A DNA stretch of 64,000 nt from Tunturibacter psychrotolerans (GCF_040359615.1 NZ_CP132942.1:1-64000), one strand, 5' to 3'; shown: positions 42,578 through 52,076, counted from the first letter of the stretch. Notes: generated from the sequence alone by a model not told the origin. Made by a program: numbers and translations.

Positions 42578-44374
42578 TTAGACCAGTGCGGCTTCGGCGA
42601 CGACTGTGTCGGTGGAGCGACGATGTTCAAGGTAGCCGGTCTGGACTGTGGATAGCGGCGTGGGGGGGAAGTAGGAGTTTTCGAAGTACTGGGCCAGCAT
42701 GCGATGAGTGTTGAAGAAGCTGCCATTGATGGCGATGCAGTGCTGCTGCATACGCGACCAGGCACCGGGGTTCGCATACATGGGGGCGATGGACTTCTCG
42801 AGCTTTTCGTAGAGGCTGGTGGCTTCGGCTGCTTCGTCTTCGCCGTTTTCAATGGCCCAGCCAGTGGTATTTTCGGCACAACCTTCGATCCACCACCCAT
42901 CGAGGATGGAGAGCGAAGGAACACCGTTGAGGGCGGCCTTCATACCCGAGGTGCCGGAGGCCTCATAGGGGCGGCGGGGGGTGTTGACCCACACATCGAC
43001 ACCCTGGGTGAGGAGAGCGCCTAGCTCCCAGTCATAGTTTTCGATGTAGTAGATCTTGAGAGCCGAGGAGTTGAGTTTGGCTGCGGAGGCAAAGACGTCG
43101 CGGATGAGACCTTTGCCGGCGGTGTCGGCGGGATGGGCCTTGCCGGCATAGAGAATTTGAAGACCGCCGATCTTTTCCGCGATCTCGACCAGACGCTTGG
43201 GATCATGGAGGAGGAGGCTGGCGCGCTTGTAGGTGGCGACGCGGCGGGCGAAACCGAGGGTGAGAACGTTAGGGTTGAAGTGATGACCGGTGCGCTTGGC
43301 GATGGTGCTGAAGAGGCGAAGCTTGCCCTTGTTGTGAGCAGCGGCTATGCGGGCGGGGTCGATGCCGTAGACCGAGCGGAAGTATTGGTTGTCGGTGCGC
43401 CAGTTGGGGATCTCGCCATCGAGAAGCTCTTGAAAATGGGGGGAGAGCCAGGTGGCGGCGTGAACGCCGTTGGTGATGGAATAGACCTTGTAGCCGGGGA
43501 ACATTTGTTGGGAGACCTTGCCGTGCTGCATGGCGACGCCGTTGACGAAGCGCGAGAAACGCAGGGCGATGTAGGTCATGTTCATGAGGCTGTTGTGAAG
43601 GCAGCCGAACTGCTCGATGGCAGCGCCGCGGTCGTGACCTAGAACCTGGTACATCTGGTCGACGCCGAACTGGTCGTGGCCGGCGGGGACTGGAGTGTGG
43701 GTGGTGAAGACGCACTGCTGACGGACGAATTCGATATCTGCTTCGGTTGCGTCTTTGAGGGGGATGCCGGCGAGGTGATCTTCGAGAAGGCCGATGGCCA
43801 GGAGGGCGGCGTGGCCCTCGTTCATGTGATAGACCTTGGGTCGACAAGCAAGCGCTTCTAAGAGAGCGACGCCTCCGAGGCCGAGCACGGTCTCCTGACA
43901 GAGGCGGTAGTAGGTGTCGCCGCCGTAGAGGTGGTCGGTGAGGCGACGGTCCCAGGGGTCATTGCCTTCGACGTCGGTGTCGAGGAGAAAGACGGGGATG
44001 ATGTGGCCGGTAACGCCTACGACGTCGAAGCGCCAGGCGCGAACGAGGACCTGACGGCTCTGCAGGGTGAGGGCGATGATTCGGTTGGCACTGGGAAGGG
44101 TGGTCTCGGGGGACCATGGAACGTCGGCTTCGGTCTGCTGGCCTATGTCGGAGAGTTTCTGACGGAAATATCCGCGGCGATGGACGAGCGAAATTGCGAC
44201 CATGGGGGCGGCGGTGTCGGCTGCGGAGCGGAGGGTATCGCCGGCGAGCATGCCGAGGCCACCGGAGTAGGTGGGTAGAGCGGGAGATAGAGCTATCTCC
44301 ATGGAGAAATAGGCGATGGTGCGGGCGGAGAGATCGGGCGTCGAAGAAGGGGTGAGAGCGGAGGGAAGAGTCAT
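42578..44374 (-). CDS. glgP: Alpha-glucan (glycogen) phosphorylase, short form
   Basis: 598 aa, of the TIGR02094-type shorter phosphorylases that lack the animal-type regulatory N-terminus. Visible: AYFSMEIALSPALPTYSGGLGMLAGDTLRSA, HMNEGHAALLAI, FTTHTPVPAGHDQF, YSITNGVHAATWLSP, FARRVATYKRA and EASGTSGMKAALNGVPSLSI, which includes the Lys that would carry pyridoxal phosphate. The enzyme releases glucose 1-phosphate from the non-reducing ends of glycogen. No other glg gene lies in the window. Confidence 0.93.
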   Translation of the reverse strand: MTLPSALTPSSTPDLSARTIAYFSMEIALSPALPTYSGGLGMLAGDTLRSAADTAAPMVAISLVHRRGYFRQKLSDIGQQTEADVPWSPETTLPSANRIIALTLQSRQVLVRAWRFDVVGVTGHIIPVFLLDTDVEGNDPWDRRLTDHLYGGDTYYRLCQETVLGLGGVALLEALACRPKVYHMNEGHAALLAIGLLEDHLAGIPLKDATEADIEFVRQQCVFTTHTPVPAGHDQFGVDQMYQVLGHDRGAAIEQFGCLHNSLMNMTYIALRFSRFVNGVAMQHGKVSQQMFPGYKVYSITNGVHAATWLSPHFQELLDGEIPNWRTDNQYFRSVYGIDPARIAAAHNKGKLRLFSTIAKRTGHHFNPNVLTLGFARRVATYKRASLLLHDPKRLVEIAEKIGGLQILYAGKAHPADTAGKGLIRDVFASAAKLNSSALKIYYIENYDWELGALLTQGVDVWVNTPRRPYEASGTSGMKAALNGVPSLSILDGWWIEGCAENTTGWAIENGEDEAAEATSLYEKLEKSIAPMYANPGAWSRMQQHCIAINGSFFNTHRMLAQYFENSYFPPTPLSTVQTGYLEHRRSTDTVVAEAALV

Positions 44375-44546
44375 GCGGTGGTGGTTCCTTTTCTCATCCG
44401 ATTTTGCATCTCGTACGTCGATGGCCCGAATTTCGATACCACATGTTCTATCGGCGGTGAGTTGCGCTACACGAGACCCGTAGACAGATCGTTGGAGCGT
44501 CGAATTTAGGTGATTCTATCAAAGGGATCTCAATCGAAAGATGGAA

Positions 44547-45938
44547 CTACGGTGAGGTTACGTTGGTTCTATTGGGGTATTGACCGGTAACTATGTCAGA
44601 TGCGGCCTGCAGGCGCTGCCACAAGTGGTCTAACCAAAGGAGATGTTCCGGCTTCATTAGAACAGATCGAAGACAGGTCACATTTATTTCGTTGTTTTTG
44701 AGGGAGGTATCTTTCCATGTATCTTGTGGAAAAAACCGCGCCGGAAGTTTGGCTAGAGCAATATGGAGGTCGATTTTGGCTGCTTCGTCAAAGATGGACT
44801 GCGCCAGGGCCGAGGAAGCCTCGGGGGTGGGAGCGCTCGCTGCCCAGAAGATGATGTCGAGTTGAGGCTGGCTCGTTGGGGTAACGAATTGAGTGCTTTC
44901 GGTGAGGCGGTGGTGAAGCTCGAGCGCTGCAGCATGGCCGGACTCGAGACCTTGGGCGAAGGTGCCGCCGGGGGTGTAGGGGAGAAGCTGCTGGGTCGCC
45001 CAGAGAGCTACGGCGGAGGCGCCTGCCCGGGAGCACTCTAGGGAGATTTCTCCGAGATGGAGGTCCTTTGAGGAGAAGTAGGTGTAGGGGGAGTCGTGTT
45101 TGTAGAAGCGGCCGACGGTGGGGTCGCGGAAGAGGATGGAGCCGCAGCCGTAGGGCTGGAGGCCGTGCTTGTGGGGGTCGATGACGATGGAGTCGGCGTG
45201 GGGTATGGCGTCAAAGGCGGCGCGGGTTTCGGAGGAGAGGTTGGAGGCGAGGGTGAAGTAGCCGCCGTAAGCTGCATCGACGTGGATGCGGAAGTCGTAC
45301 TTTTTCTGGAGGGTCAGGATCTGGTCGAGCGGGTCAACCGATCCGATGGCGGTGGTGCCTAAGGTGACGACGACGGTGCCGATGTTTTTAGCTACAAGGA
45401 GTTGCTCGAGAGCGGCGAGGTCCATGCGACCGCGGATGTCGGAGGGGATGGTGACGAAGGGCAGGCCGAGGACGCTCGAGATGCGGCTGTGAGTGTAGTG
45501 GGCCTGATCGGAGGCGGCGATTGCTTTGCCCGGCATGAGCTGGCCAGCTACCCAGAGGGCTTCGAGGTTTGCGAAGGTTCCTCCGCTGGTGAGATGGCCA
45601 AGGTGTCGAGGCCATTGAAACATCTTTGCGATGGCGGCTACGGCTTCGATCTCCATCGCAGAACTGGCGCGACCGCCGTCGAGGGCGTGATTGTTCGGGT
45701 TGACCGACATGGCAAGCGCGTAGGCGGCGCGAGCGATAGGGTGAGGCGGCTTGAGCATCTGACCGGCGTAGAGGGGGTGGGCGTAGGGGTAGTTGTCGTG
45801 CAGGCGGTCTGCCACCTGATGGAGAATCGCTGAGGCTGATTCGCCGAGTGGGGGCGTGGGGTTTGGAGGTAGGTGGGCGAAACCGGCGTCGAGGCGGTGC
45901 TGTGTGTCGCTGAGGAGTTGGAAGAGATCGTCTGACAT
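44547..45938 (-). CDS. PLP-dependent decarboxylase, group II (glutamate/aromatic amino acid decarboxylase-like)
   Basis: 463 aa. Motifs: HLTSGGTFANLEALWVAGQL (phosphate-binding loop), FRIHVDAAYGGYFTLAS (Asp that pairs with the PLP ring nitrogen), and IVIDPHKHGLQPYGCGSILF, in which the Lys of DPHKHG forms the internal aldimine. This is PF00282. It may decarboxylate aspartate, glutamate, tyrosine or another amino acid, or act on diaminobutyrate; not resolvable by eye. The 99-aa membrane protein gene ends ten bases upstream of... rather, lies immediately beyond its start on the same strand, so the pair (membrane protein then decarboxylase is reversed in transcription order: the 45949-46248 gene is first) is probably cotranscribed. 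Confidence 0.87.
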   Translation of the reverse strand: MSDDLFQLLSDTQHRLDAGFAHLPPNPTPPLGESASAILHQVADRLHDNYPYAHPLYAGQMLKPPHPIARAAYALAMSVNPNNHALDGGRASSAMEIEAVAAIAKMFQWPRHLGHLTSGGTFANLEALWVAGQLMPGKAIAASDQAHYTHSRISSVLGLPFVTIPSDIRGRMDLAALEQLLVAKNIGTVVVTLGTTAIGSVDPLDQILTLQKKYDFRIHVDAAYGGYFTLASNLSSETRAAFDAIPHADSIVIDPHKHGLQPYGCGSILFRDPTVGRFYKHDSPYTYFSSKDLHLGEISLECSRAGASAVALWATQQLLPYTPGGTFAQGLESGHAAALELHHRLTESTQFVTPTSQPQLDIIFWAASAPTPEASSALAQSIFDEAAKIDLHIALAKLPARFFPQDTWKDTSLKNNEINVTCLRSVLMKPEHLLWLDHLWQRLQAASDIVTGQYPNRTNVTSP

Positions 45939-45948
45939 GAGGGAATTC

Positions 45949-46248
45949 TTAGAAGGTGGAGCGGGTGAGGAAGCCGAACTTCATCATGAATCCGACAATG
46001 GCTGCGAAAACAAAGGCGACTGTAGTCCAAGGTGCGGAGATCCGGAGACGCTTCATCAAGAGTTCGATGAGGACAATAAGGAGATACACGACGAGTGCGA
46101 TTAGAAGACCATCGGCGATAAAGATGCGCGTGCCGGTTGGGGTTGTACCGAGGACATGCTCGATGTGGAACGGCGGAAAGAGCGAAAAGGCTCCGAAGAC
46201 GATCAGGAAGAGAAAGAACTGGAGGATGGTGATGATGGCTTTTCTCAT
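45949..46248 (-). CDS. Small membrane protein of unknown function
   Basis: 99 aa with three hydrophobic segments: IITILQFFLFLIVFGAFSLF, IADGLLIALVVYLLIVLIEL and WTTVAFVFAAIVGFMMKFGF. It is transcribed ahead of the decarboxylase gene with a 10-base gap, so the two likely share a transcript. It could be a transporter accessory or an unrelated protein; no family recognised. Confidence 0.68.
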   Translation of the reverse strand: MRKAIITILQFFLFLIVFGAFSLFPPFHIEHVLGTTPTGTRIFIADGLLIALVVYLLIVLIELLMKRLRISAPWTTVAFVFAAIVGFMMKFGFLTRSTF

Positions 46249-46491
46249 GGGCTCTGGAGATGAGTTTAGCGCGGGAGCCGGAGATGCAGAGATTCAAAAA
46301 AACACGGAGGCCCTGGCGGCGTTGTTGTTGCCGGGAGATCCTCAGTGGCACGGCGCTTACGACGACGAGACAGTTCCTGGAAGCAGCAAGCCGAACCCTG
46401 TAATTATGTAATTATTTTAGTTACATAGCTTCGGGAATCAGAGCTGTAGTGGCTTCGGTCGAAAGAAAGTGTTTTTGGGAGAGTTAGGAGT

Positions 46492-46522
46492 CGGTGGCGA
46501 TCAGAGTTGGCCGTCGCCACCG
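46492..46522. terminator. Inverted repeat, possible terminator
   Basis: Perfect 9-bp stem CGGTGGCGA / TCGCCACCG with a 13-base loop, 19 bases beyond the stop of the 46541-46846 gene. There is no U tract on the minus strand (ACTCCTAACTCTCCC), so it may be a Rho-type or stabilising hairpin. The surrounding gap 46249-46540 shows no gene. Confidence 0.45.
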
Positions 46523-46540
46523 AGCGGTTAGGGAAGTTAC

Positions 46541-46846
46541 TTACGCCATATGTTGGCCGAGAAATTCCTTGGCCTTGACGATCTCGGTATCCCACTTTTT
46601 AAGTTGGTCTGCATTGAGGAAGCCGACCACATGCTGGCGAATCTCTGCGCGGCGACTTACTAGTTCTTTGCCGATGTCAGCCTTCGTGACGTTTGGATGT
46701 TGTTGCATGTAATCACCCAGCTTTCCTCGAGCACTCTGGAAAGCATTTTGCAGTTTTTCCTTCTGATCTGTGTTGAGTTGCAGATCCGCTGCAAATCTCT
46801 TTACTTCCGAAGCGACTTGATCACGTATTTCTGGTGTCAGATTCAT
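46541..46846 (-). CDS. Small helical protein of unknown function
   Basis: 101 aa, no signal peptide. Predicted all-helical: LTPEIRDQVASEVKRFAADL, LNTDQKEKLQNAFQSARGKL, HPNVTKADIGKELVSRRAEI, ADQLKKWDTEIVKAKEFLGQ. The composition and 'TDQKEKLQ...LTADQLKKWD' pattern resemble the Spy/CpxP-like metal-resistance fold, but there is no export signal. An upstream AGGAGTGAGCA precedes the ATG. Function unknown. Confidence 0.68.
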   Translation of the reverse strand: MNLTPEIRDQVASEVKRFAADLQLNTDQKEKLQNAFQSARGKLGDYMQQHPNVTKADIGKELVSRRAEIRQHVVGFLNADQLKKWDTEIVKAKEFLGQHMA

Positions 46847-47242
46847 TGCTCACTCCTATTCCTGGCCATCTGGCGATTCCGGATCCGGACTCGAACGTCG
46901 TACGCAGATTTTGAGTCTTGGGAAGCCGAATTAGAGGGCCAGGGGTCGTTCTCATCCGAGCCGCAACACACCGGGTGCGATTGCTTCACCCGACGAACCG
47001 AAGGCCGGATGACAGGTTATTAAACGGTTCACGTGTTTCGCAGGAGGGCCCTTGCCATCGAACCGTTTGGGGACTAAGGGATGGCACACGGACTATAGGC
47101 CGCAGAGACGATATTTGGCAATGGCACTCAAGCCTTTGGGTTCGACTGTGACATGCATGCTGCAAACACAGCGCTTAGCGCGATGAGAAGGCTCGCCTGG
47201 GGTCGGATTTTCTCCACAGAATCTAGTGCGAGAGAACGGAAG
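46847..47242. other. Intergenic region, nothing recognised
   Basis: Roughly 400 bases between two minus-strand genes. Short readable frames on both strands lack family features. Some G-rich stretches and a weak GGATGGCA/TGCCATC pairing are present, but no RNA gene could be supported. Confidence 0.4.
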
Positions 47243-48931
47243 CTATTGCACGCTGGATTCGAAGAGATCGTAGCGGTGTTCGAGTTCCCATTGTTCAGCA
47301 GCTTTTTCGCTGGATTGAAGAAAGCTCAGGCAGTTTGGAGTGGGATTTGCTCCGCCCAGAGGCTGTCCGGCACAGGCTGCGACTGTTTTTGTGAAGACGT
47401 CTGGCTGCTGCCAGAGGCTGGGTCCGGGCAGAAAATTGTGCTCGAGGCTGGTGCGGGCGGATTGCTTGAGGTCGAGGTAGGAGAGGTTGAACTCCATAGC
47501 GGCACGTGTGTACTCGTTGGTGAGATCGATGCGGGAGACGCCCTCGTCGTCGGTGGAGAGAGCGATGGGAACGCCAGCGGCTCGATAAGACGGCAGCGGG
47601 TGCCATGCCGCGGTGACACCGAGGATGACATCGTTCGAGGTGAGATTGATCTCAACCATGATGTGCCGGTCTGCTAATTCCTTCAGCAACGCTTGAGGCT
47701 CGTTCTCATACATGACGTCGACGCCGTGACCAATGCGTTCGGCATGGCCTAAGTCAACTGCCTCGCGGATGTGGAAGCGAAGACCATCGGGAGGGACGAG
47801 GCCTGGGGCGATCTCGCCTGCGTGTAGCGCGATGTGGACCTTCGGGTAGACGCTGTGAAGATAGTCGAGCATCAGCATCTGGCGGTGGTACTCGGACATG
47901 GAAAGGTAGGCGTCTTCGGGTTGGACGAAGTTGAGGCCTACGACGCGAGGGTCGACTGAGGCAACCTCGAAAGCAAGCAGCGTTTGTGCGAAGACATGTT
48001 GCGGGGGAAAGGCGCGGAGAACCTGGTAGAGAAAGCGAACTTTGACGGAACAGGCAGCTCGAGCACTGGGCTGGCCGCAGTTTTCGATGCGATCTCGGGT
48101 GTCGAGGGCGTCGTCCAGTTCTTTGCGATCGACGGCTACCTGGTCGCGGAGGCCTGCATTGAGGAGTGTGTCGCGAAGATGGCTGAGATCTTCGCGGCTG
48201 GTGCCGGTAGCGTCGCCGGTGCGGTTTTGCGCGGGATCGGCGGGTGTGGTGGGCCACTCAATGTTGGAAACGATCTTGGAGAGGTTAGTGAAGATTGGTG
48301 TCTCCATGACCTCCAGGTACTGCTCGTTCTGCGACGCAGCGCGGGTGGCCACTTCGTCGAGCCACTCTCCTGTATGAGATTTATTGAGACTGCGGAAGCG
48401 ATCGAAGGTGGCAAAGAACTGATCGTGTCCGCTGACGCCGGCGCTGGGCACAAAGGCACGCATGGAGAAAGAATCGACGAGAGCATCGTAGAGCTTCTGG
48501 TCTTTGAAGGCATCCTCGGCGCGAACATTGCCTTCACCACAGACGGGCTGCGGCGGGATGCTTCGGGTCGTGGCATCTGGTTTAAAGAAGCTGTGCGTGG
48601 AGGGGTTGACGCAGAGAATATCAGCAGCTCCGTCTTTGATGAAGGTCTCAGCATAGACCGCGCCCGCGAGATGCATGTGCAGGTCTGCGCCCTTAGGCAT
48701 GCGAGTAAGAAAGGCGTTGAGCTGGAGTGGGCTTTCCCTCGCGGCGTTGAAAGCCTTGATGGCTCTCTGTTCGCGCGGCGTGGCGGCCGCGCCGGTTGCC
48801 TTCGCAACGGCCGGTGCGGATGATGTCGCTGCGACTTGCGCGTGGGCGGCAATGACGAGACAGAAAAGAAAAGATGCAGGGGTAAAGCTTCGGGCACAAA
48901 GGAGCATGGGCATCCTAGCGTTTAATTTCAA
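47243..48931 (-). CDS. Exported adenosine deaminase-like protein (ADGF/ADA2 type)
   Basis: 562 aa. A signal peptide (FTPASFLFCLVIAAHAQ) is followed by an Ala/Ser-rich linker and the amidohydrolase domain: KGADLHMHLAGAVYAETFI (HxH), VHIALHAGEIAPGLVPPDGL (HAGE), GHAERIGHGVDVMYEN and VPIALSTDDEGVSRIDLTNE (TDDEG in place of the SDDP of cytosolic enzymes). The size and insertions (residues about 110-300) match secreted growth-factor-like deaminases, which act on extracellular adenosine. The window thus has one cytosolic and one exported homologue. It could salvage nucleosides in the periplasm. Confidence 0.88.
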   Translation of the reverse strand: MKLNARMPMLLCARSFTPASFLFCLVIAAHAQVAATSSAPAVAKATGAAATPREQRAIKAFNAARESPLQLNAFLTRMPKGADLHMHLAGAVYAETFIKDGAADILCVNPSTHSFFKPDATTRSIPPQPVCGEGNVRAEDAFKDQKLYDALVDSFSMRAFVPSAGVSGHDQFFATFDRFRSLNKSHTGEWLDEVATRAASQNEQYLEVMETPIFTNLSKIVSNIEWPTTPADPAQNRTGDATGTSREDLSHLRDTLLNAGLRDQVAVDRKELDDALDTRDRIENCGQPSARAACSVKVRFLYQVLRAFPPQHVFAQTLLAFEVASVDPRVVGLNFVQPEDAYLSMSEYHRQMLMLDYLHSVYPKVHIALHAGEIAPGLVPPDGLRFHIREAVDLGHAERIGHGVDVMYENEPQALLKELADRHIMVEINLTSNDVILGVTAAWHPLPSYRAAGVPIALSTDDEGVSRIDLTNEYTRAAMEFNLSYLDLKQSARTSLEHNFLPGPSLWQQPDVFTKTVAACAGQPLGGANPTPNCLSFLQSSEKAAEQWELEHRYDLFESSVQ

Positions 48932-48962
48932 GTAATGAGAAAGGATAGCGCGAGCGGGAGAG

Positions 48963-48991
48963 TTGGCGGTACAGCTCCGGGTTGCTATACT
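48963..48991 (+). promoter_or_regulatory. Possible sigma-70-type promoter for tRNA-Phe
   Basis: TTGGCG (48963-48968), a 17-base spacer and TATACT (48986-48991). It points at the tRNA 125 bases downstream. This is the best box pair in the gap; assignment is by eye. Confidence 0.4.
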
Positions 48992-49115
48992 TAGAATGCG
49001 TTTGCGTTGCTGGCTCCCCGCCGGTGATGGGCTCCCCTGAAAAGCCGGGGCGACAGATGCAGCATTAGCGCACGGTGGTTCTTGGCGATCCCCGATAACA
49101 GGCGTTGCATGCCAA

Positions 49116-49190
49116 GGCCAGATAGCTCAGTGGTAGAGCGCGGCCCTGAAAAGGCCGGCGTCGGCGGTTCGATCCCGTCTCTGGCCACCA
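49116..49190 (+). tRNA. tRNA-Phe (anticodon GAA)
   Basis: 75 nt. The acceptor stem GGCCAGA pairs with TCTGGCC; D arm TAGCTCAGTGGTAGAGC; anticodon stem CGGCC/GGCCG with loop CTGAAAA, giving anticodon GAA; T arm with GGTTCGATC; discriminator A and encoded CCA. All stems are paired. No direct repeat of the tRNA 3' end was seen downstream, so there is no evidence of an integration site even though the following 8 kb look accessory. Confidence 0.97.
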
Positions 49191-49199
49191 CATTTTCAA

Positions 49200-49471
49200 C
49201 AATTTACAAACCCATCGAGCGCCGTTTACGTTCCAACGCGCGGCGGAGTCGGTCTCGTCAAGAAACTCGATGCGTAGCGGAAGGCCCTGACTGATCCGCT
49301 CGACCTCACGTTCTCGACCCTGGAGGTAAACATCTTCCGGATCGTAGAGCTTCTTCTCTCGACATGGCGAAGACTACGAAAGAGCCAGCTTTCGGTGAGC
49401 TCGATCTCTGTCATCGATCTCACAAGTTCGTAACTGGCTACCGGGAGATAGGCCGGTTGAAAGACTTCAAA
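49200..49471 (-). pseudogene. Possible degraded gene fragment with one frameshift
   Basis: Directly after the CHAT gene stop the same frame reads on as FEVFQPAYLPVASYELVRSM, TEIELTESWLFRSLRHVER. A one-base shift then gives EKKLYDPEDVYLQGREREVE, RISQGLPLRIEFLDETDSA. Both parts look coding in composition, the first ending where the second begins, and neither has its own start signal. I read this as a remnant of an unidentified gene abutting the tRNA. It may instead be chance. Confidence 0.3.
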
Positions 49472-52042
49472 CTAGGGCTCTCCAGTGACGGCCCCCTCAT
49501 AGAGAACGAATGGCCCCCAATAATACGGTTTCGCATAAATAGTTTGCGACCGTAAAAGCTCGAGTTTAGCTGCCCGCAGCGCGACTCCGGGCTCTTCTCC
49601 TTCGGCTATACCGGAGTAGAAGTTGTTCATGAGGCGGGGGGTCGACGTATCGTCCACGTCCCACAGTGCAGCAAGTACTTGATGTGCTCCAGCTCTAAGA
49701 AATGCCCAAGAAAGTCCAACCAATCCCTCAGAGGAATAGATTCTGCTGCCCGCACTGTCGCAAGCTGAAATTGTTACTAGCCTGGCATTCAGCTTCATCT
49801 TTGCTATATCGCGCGCATAGAGATTAAATGAACTCCCGTCTTGCGAAAGAACGACGGCGGAATCGAGTGGGCTTACGCGGCTTGCTGTTCCATGGGCAAC
49901 AAAATGAATAAACGAAAAAGTCTCAGGCTTCGCATTGAAATAGGCCGTCGGAGTAGCGTCCGTGCCTGAAATAACAGTTTCTTGTTCTGCGCTAAAGTGG
50001 CCTCGTATGAGCCGCATTTCATCGCCAGCATGTGCGAGCGGCTGATAATATTTGGGCGCTTTAGGATCCCCGATCAAAAGGAGCGTTTTATTTGGCGTTG
50101 CCGATCGCCGCGATGTTGAACGCGCACCTGCAGATAGCAAGACTGTAGAATTGGCATTCGAGATGAAGACGTCCTCAATCCAGTAGTGTGGCTTCGGTGA
50201 AGCGACCACTAAGGTCTCGAAGTTCAATCCGCATAAAACTCCGTCAGGAAGGATGGTTATCCGCGCCTCCGGCGTAATCCAGCGCTCCGCCGGGCCAATG
50301 AGCATTTTGTAAAGTTCTTGGCCGTCGGTATAGTCCGCGTTTTGGGATTTAAACGATCCAGCAAGTCGTGTGTGATGTCGTTCGACCATTGCACCAATCT
50401 GATCTTCACCCGGAAGGACGAATACCTGCGAACCGTCAGGCCGACAAACCCAAAGATAACTCTGTCCCGGCCCGAGCCAATAAACGAGGATTACCCGGTG
50501 CTGACGCGATGCGACCCGCTGGGTGTCGGCAACGCTCAACGCCGTCTGTCTACTAAAGCCGCCTTGCAGTTCCAGGCCCTCCGTGAGTGTTTTGGCACGA
50601 TGCAATTCCGCTACAGCGAAGGCGTCATTCGATCGACCCCGGTCCATTAGAAATTTGATGTAAGCGTTATAAGCGTCCTTAGCGTTCGTAGGATAGGAAA
50701 GCTCAAATTCTTCTCGACCGAGAGACTCTCGTTCCTTGTCGAGAACTGCAATCGCCGATCTGTAATGCTTGTCGGCCAATTCCGGCTGCTGGAGTTTGTC
50801 TTCTGTCTGGCCCAGGCCGTCCAAAGCGGCTGCCTCCAGACTGATGTCGTCGCCTGCGTTACTAACCACCTCCCGAAACAGCTGATTGGCCACGATGTAC
50901 TGTGCGGTTGCAAACGCTTCGTTGGCGCTGTTCAGCTTCGTGTAGAGCTTGCTGTTCTGACTCCCGATTGCATCTGCTAAAGCAGCTGCTTCCTGGTTAT
51001 CGCGCTCCGCAAGGGAAAATTGCTTTTTTGCGAGTGCAATTTTGGTTAATCCATGCAGCCCATAGATCACCTCTTGCCGATCATTCAGAGACCTCGCTAA
51101 CTCAAGAGATCGTGAATAGGATTTTTCCGCCTCTGGAAGATCTCGGCGGAGAAACTGTACCTCTGCAGCGTTCATAAGCCAGGTCTGTTCATCGGTGATC
51201 ATGCTATGCCGCTCGGATATGGTCTCCGCTTGAGAAAAACTTTCGAAAGCTCGATCCAGATCACCCATCTTTAGATAGGCCCACCCCAGGTTGCCGAGGG
51301 CTCTTGTTGCCGTAATTTCCGCGTTATGGGATTGAGCTAAGAATATGGACTCATTGAACCAGTCAGCAGCCTCTGCATAACGGTGCTGTTGCATGTTCAG
51401 CATGCCAAGGTTGCCTAATGCACTCGTTTCGAGAACCGGTTTGTTCTGTTGGTGTGCAATCTCAGCCGCCTGCCGGAACATCTGGTCTGATCTCGCAGAC
51501 TCGTGATGAAGAGCTGCTAATCGACCCTCGCCAAGTAATAATCTGCAGGTTACCTCACGCACCTCCGGAGAGTTTAGCGTCTTGGCGGTAGCAAATTCCC
51601 GGTCCGCATCGTCAAACATTTGGAGATTACTGTAGGCCGATCCAAGCAATACAGATCGAAACGCAGCAAGGTCGGACTGCGAAGAAACGGAATTTGGCAT
51701 CGGAGTAAGCAGATTCACCGCGTCGCGGGAGTATCCCTGCCAGATTAGAATCTCAGATTTGAGAAAGCGAAGCCGCCAAGCTTCCTTGGACTGTTTGTCG
51801 TTCAAATCCTGTAATGTGACGTCCGCTTCATGCGATGCGGATTCCAAATCACCCTGTGAGAACTTCAACTCCGCGTCCTCGAACGTTGGCTTCGGCGTCG
51901 ACTTGACTCCAGGGCGACAGGCTACAAACAGAAAGCAAATAAACGAGAGGAGCGTTACACGCACTTGCTTTAAAGAAGTCGCACCCCATGCTGACCTCAT
52001 CTTCGACATTTCGCTTCTTCGAGAGTCCGTGGATGAGTTCAT
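49472..52042 (-). CDS. TPR-CHAT lipoprotein (caspase-like protease domain)
   Basis: 856 aa. A hydrophobic segment and lipobox-like site (LLSFICFLFVAC, Cys about 42) suggest outer- or inner-membrane lipid anchoring. Residues about 55-460 consist of repeated helical pairs with TPR spacing (ALGNLGMLNMQQHRYAEAAD, ALGNLGWAYLKMGDLDRAFE). The C-terminal about 300 residues form a CHAT domain with the catalytic pair visible: FIHFVAHGTASRVSPL (His) and RLVTISACDSAGSRIYSSEG (Cys), then GLSWAFLRAGAHQVLAALWD. CHAT proteases are caspase/separase relatives. Its neighbour upstream in transcription is the 52077-52925 gene (34 bases), and a zinc-motif membrane protein is divergent. Confidence 0.9.
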   Translation of the reverse strand: MNSSTDSRRSEMSKMRSAWGATSLKQVRVTLLSFICFLFVACRPGVKSTPKPTFEDAELKFSQGDLESASHEADVTLQDLNDKQSKEAWRLRFLKSEILIWQGYSRDAVNLLTPMPNSVSSQSDLAAFRSVLLGSAYSNLQMFDDADREFATAKTLNSPEVREVTCRLLLGEGRLAALHHESARSDQMFRQAAEIAHQQNKPVLETSALGNLGMLNMQQHRYAEAADWFNESIFLAQSHNAEITATRALGNLGWAYLKMGDLDRAFESFSQAETISERHSMITDEQTWLMNAAEVQFLRRDLPEAEKSYSRSLELARSLNDRQEVIYGLHGLTKIALAKKQFSLAERDNQEAAALADAIGSQNSKLYTKLNSANEAFATAQYIVANQLFREVVSNAGDDISLEAAALDGLGQTEDKLQQPELADKHYRSAIAVLDKERESLGREEFELSYPTNAKDAYNAYIKFLMDRGRSNDAFAVAELHRAKTLTEGLELQGGFSRQTALSVADTQRVASRQHRVILVYWLGPGQSYLWVCRPDGSQVFVLPGEDQIGAMVERHHTRLAGSFKSQNADYTDGQELYKMLIGPAERWITPEARITILPDGVLCGLNFETLVVASPKPHYWIEDVFISNANSTVLLSAGARSTSRRSATPNKTLLLIGDPKAPKYYQPLAHAGDEMRLIRGHFSAEQETVISGTDATPTAYFNAKPETFSFIHFVAHGTASRVSPLDSAVVLSQDGSSFNLYARDIAKMKLNARLVTISACDSAGSRIYSSEGLVGLSWAFLRAGAHQVLAALWDVDDTSTPRLMNNFYSGIAEGEEPGVALRAAKLELLRSQTIYAKPYYWGPFVLYEGAVTGEP

Positions 52043-52076
52043 TACCCTGAATGAAAGTCCATATGGTTACATTATT

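Noticed and set aside
48963..49116. Additional small RNA between promoter boxes and tRNA-Phe
   Set aside because: Some GC pairing (GGCTCCCC / GGGGC) but no coherent fold; more likely the tRNA precursor leader.
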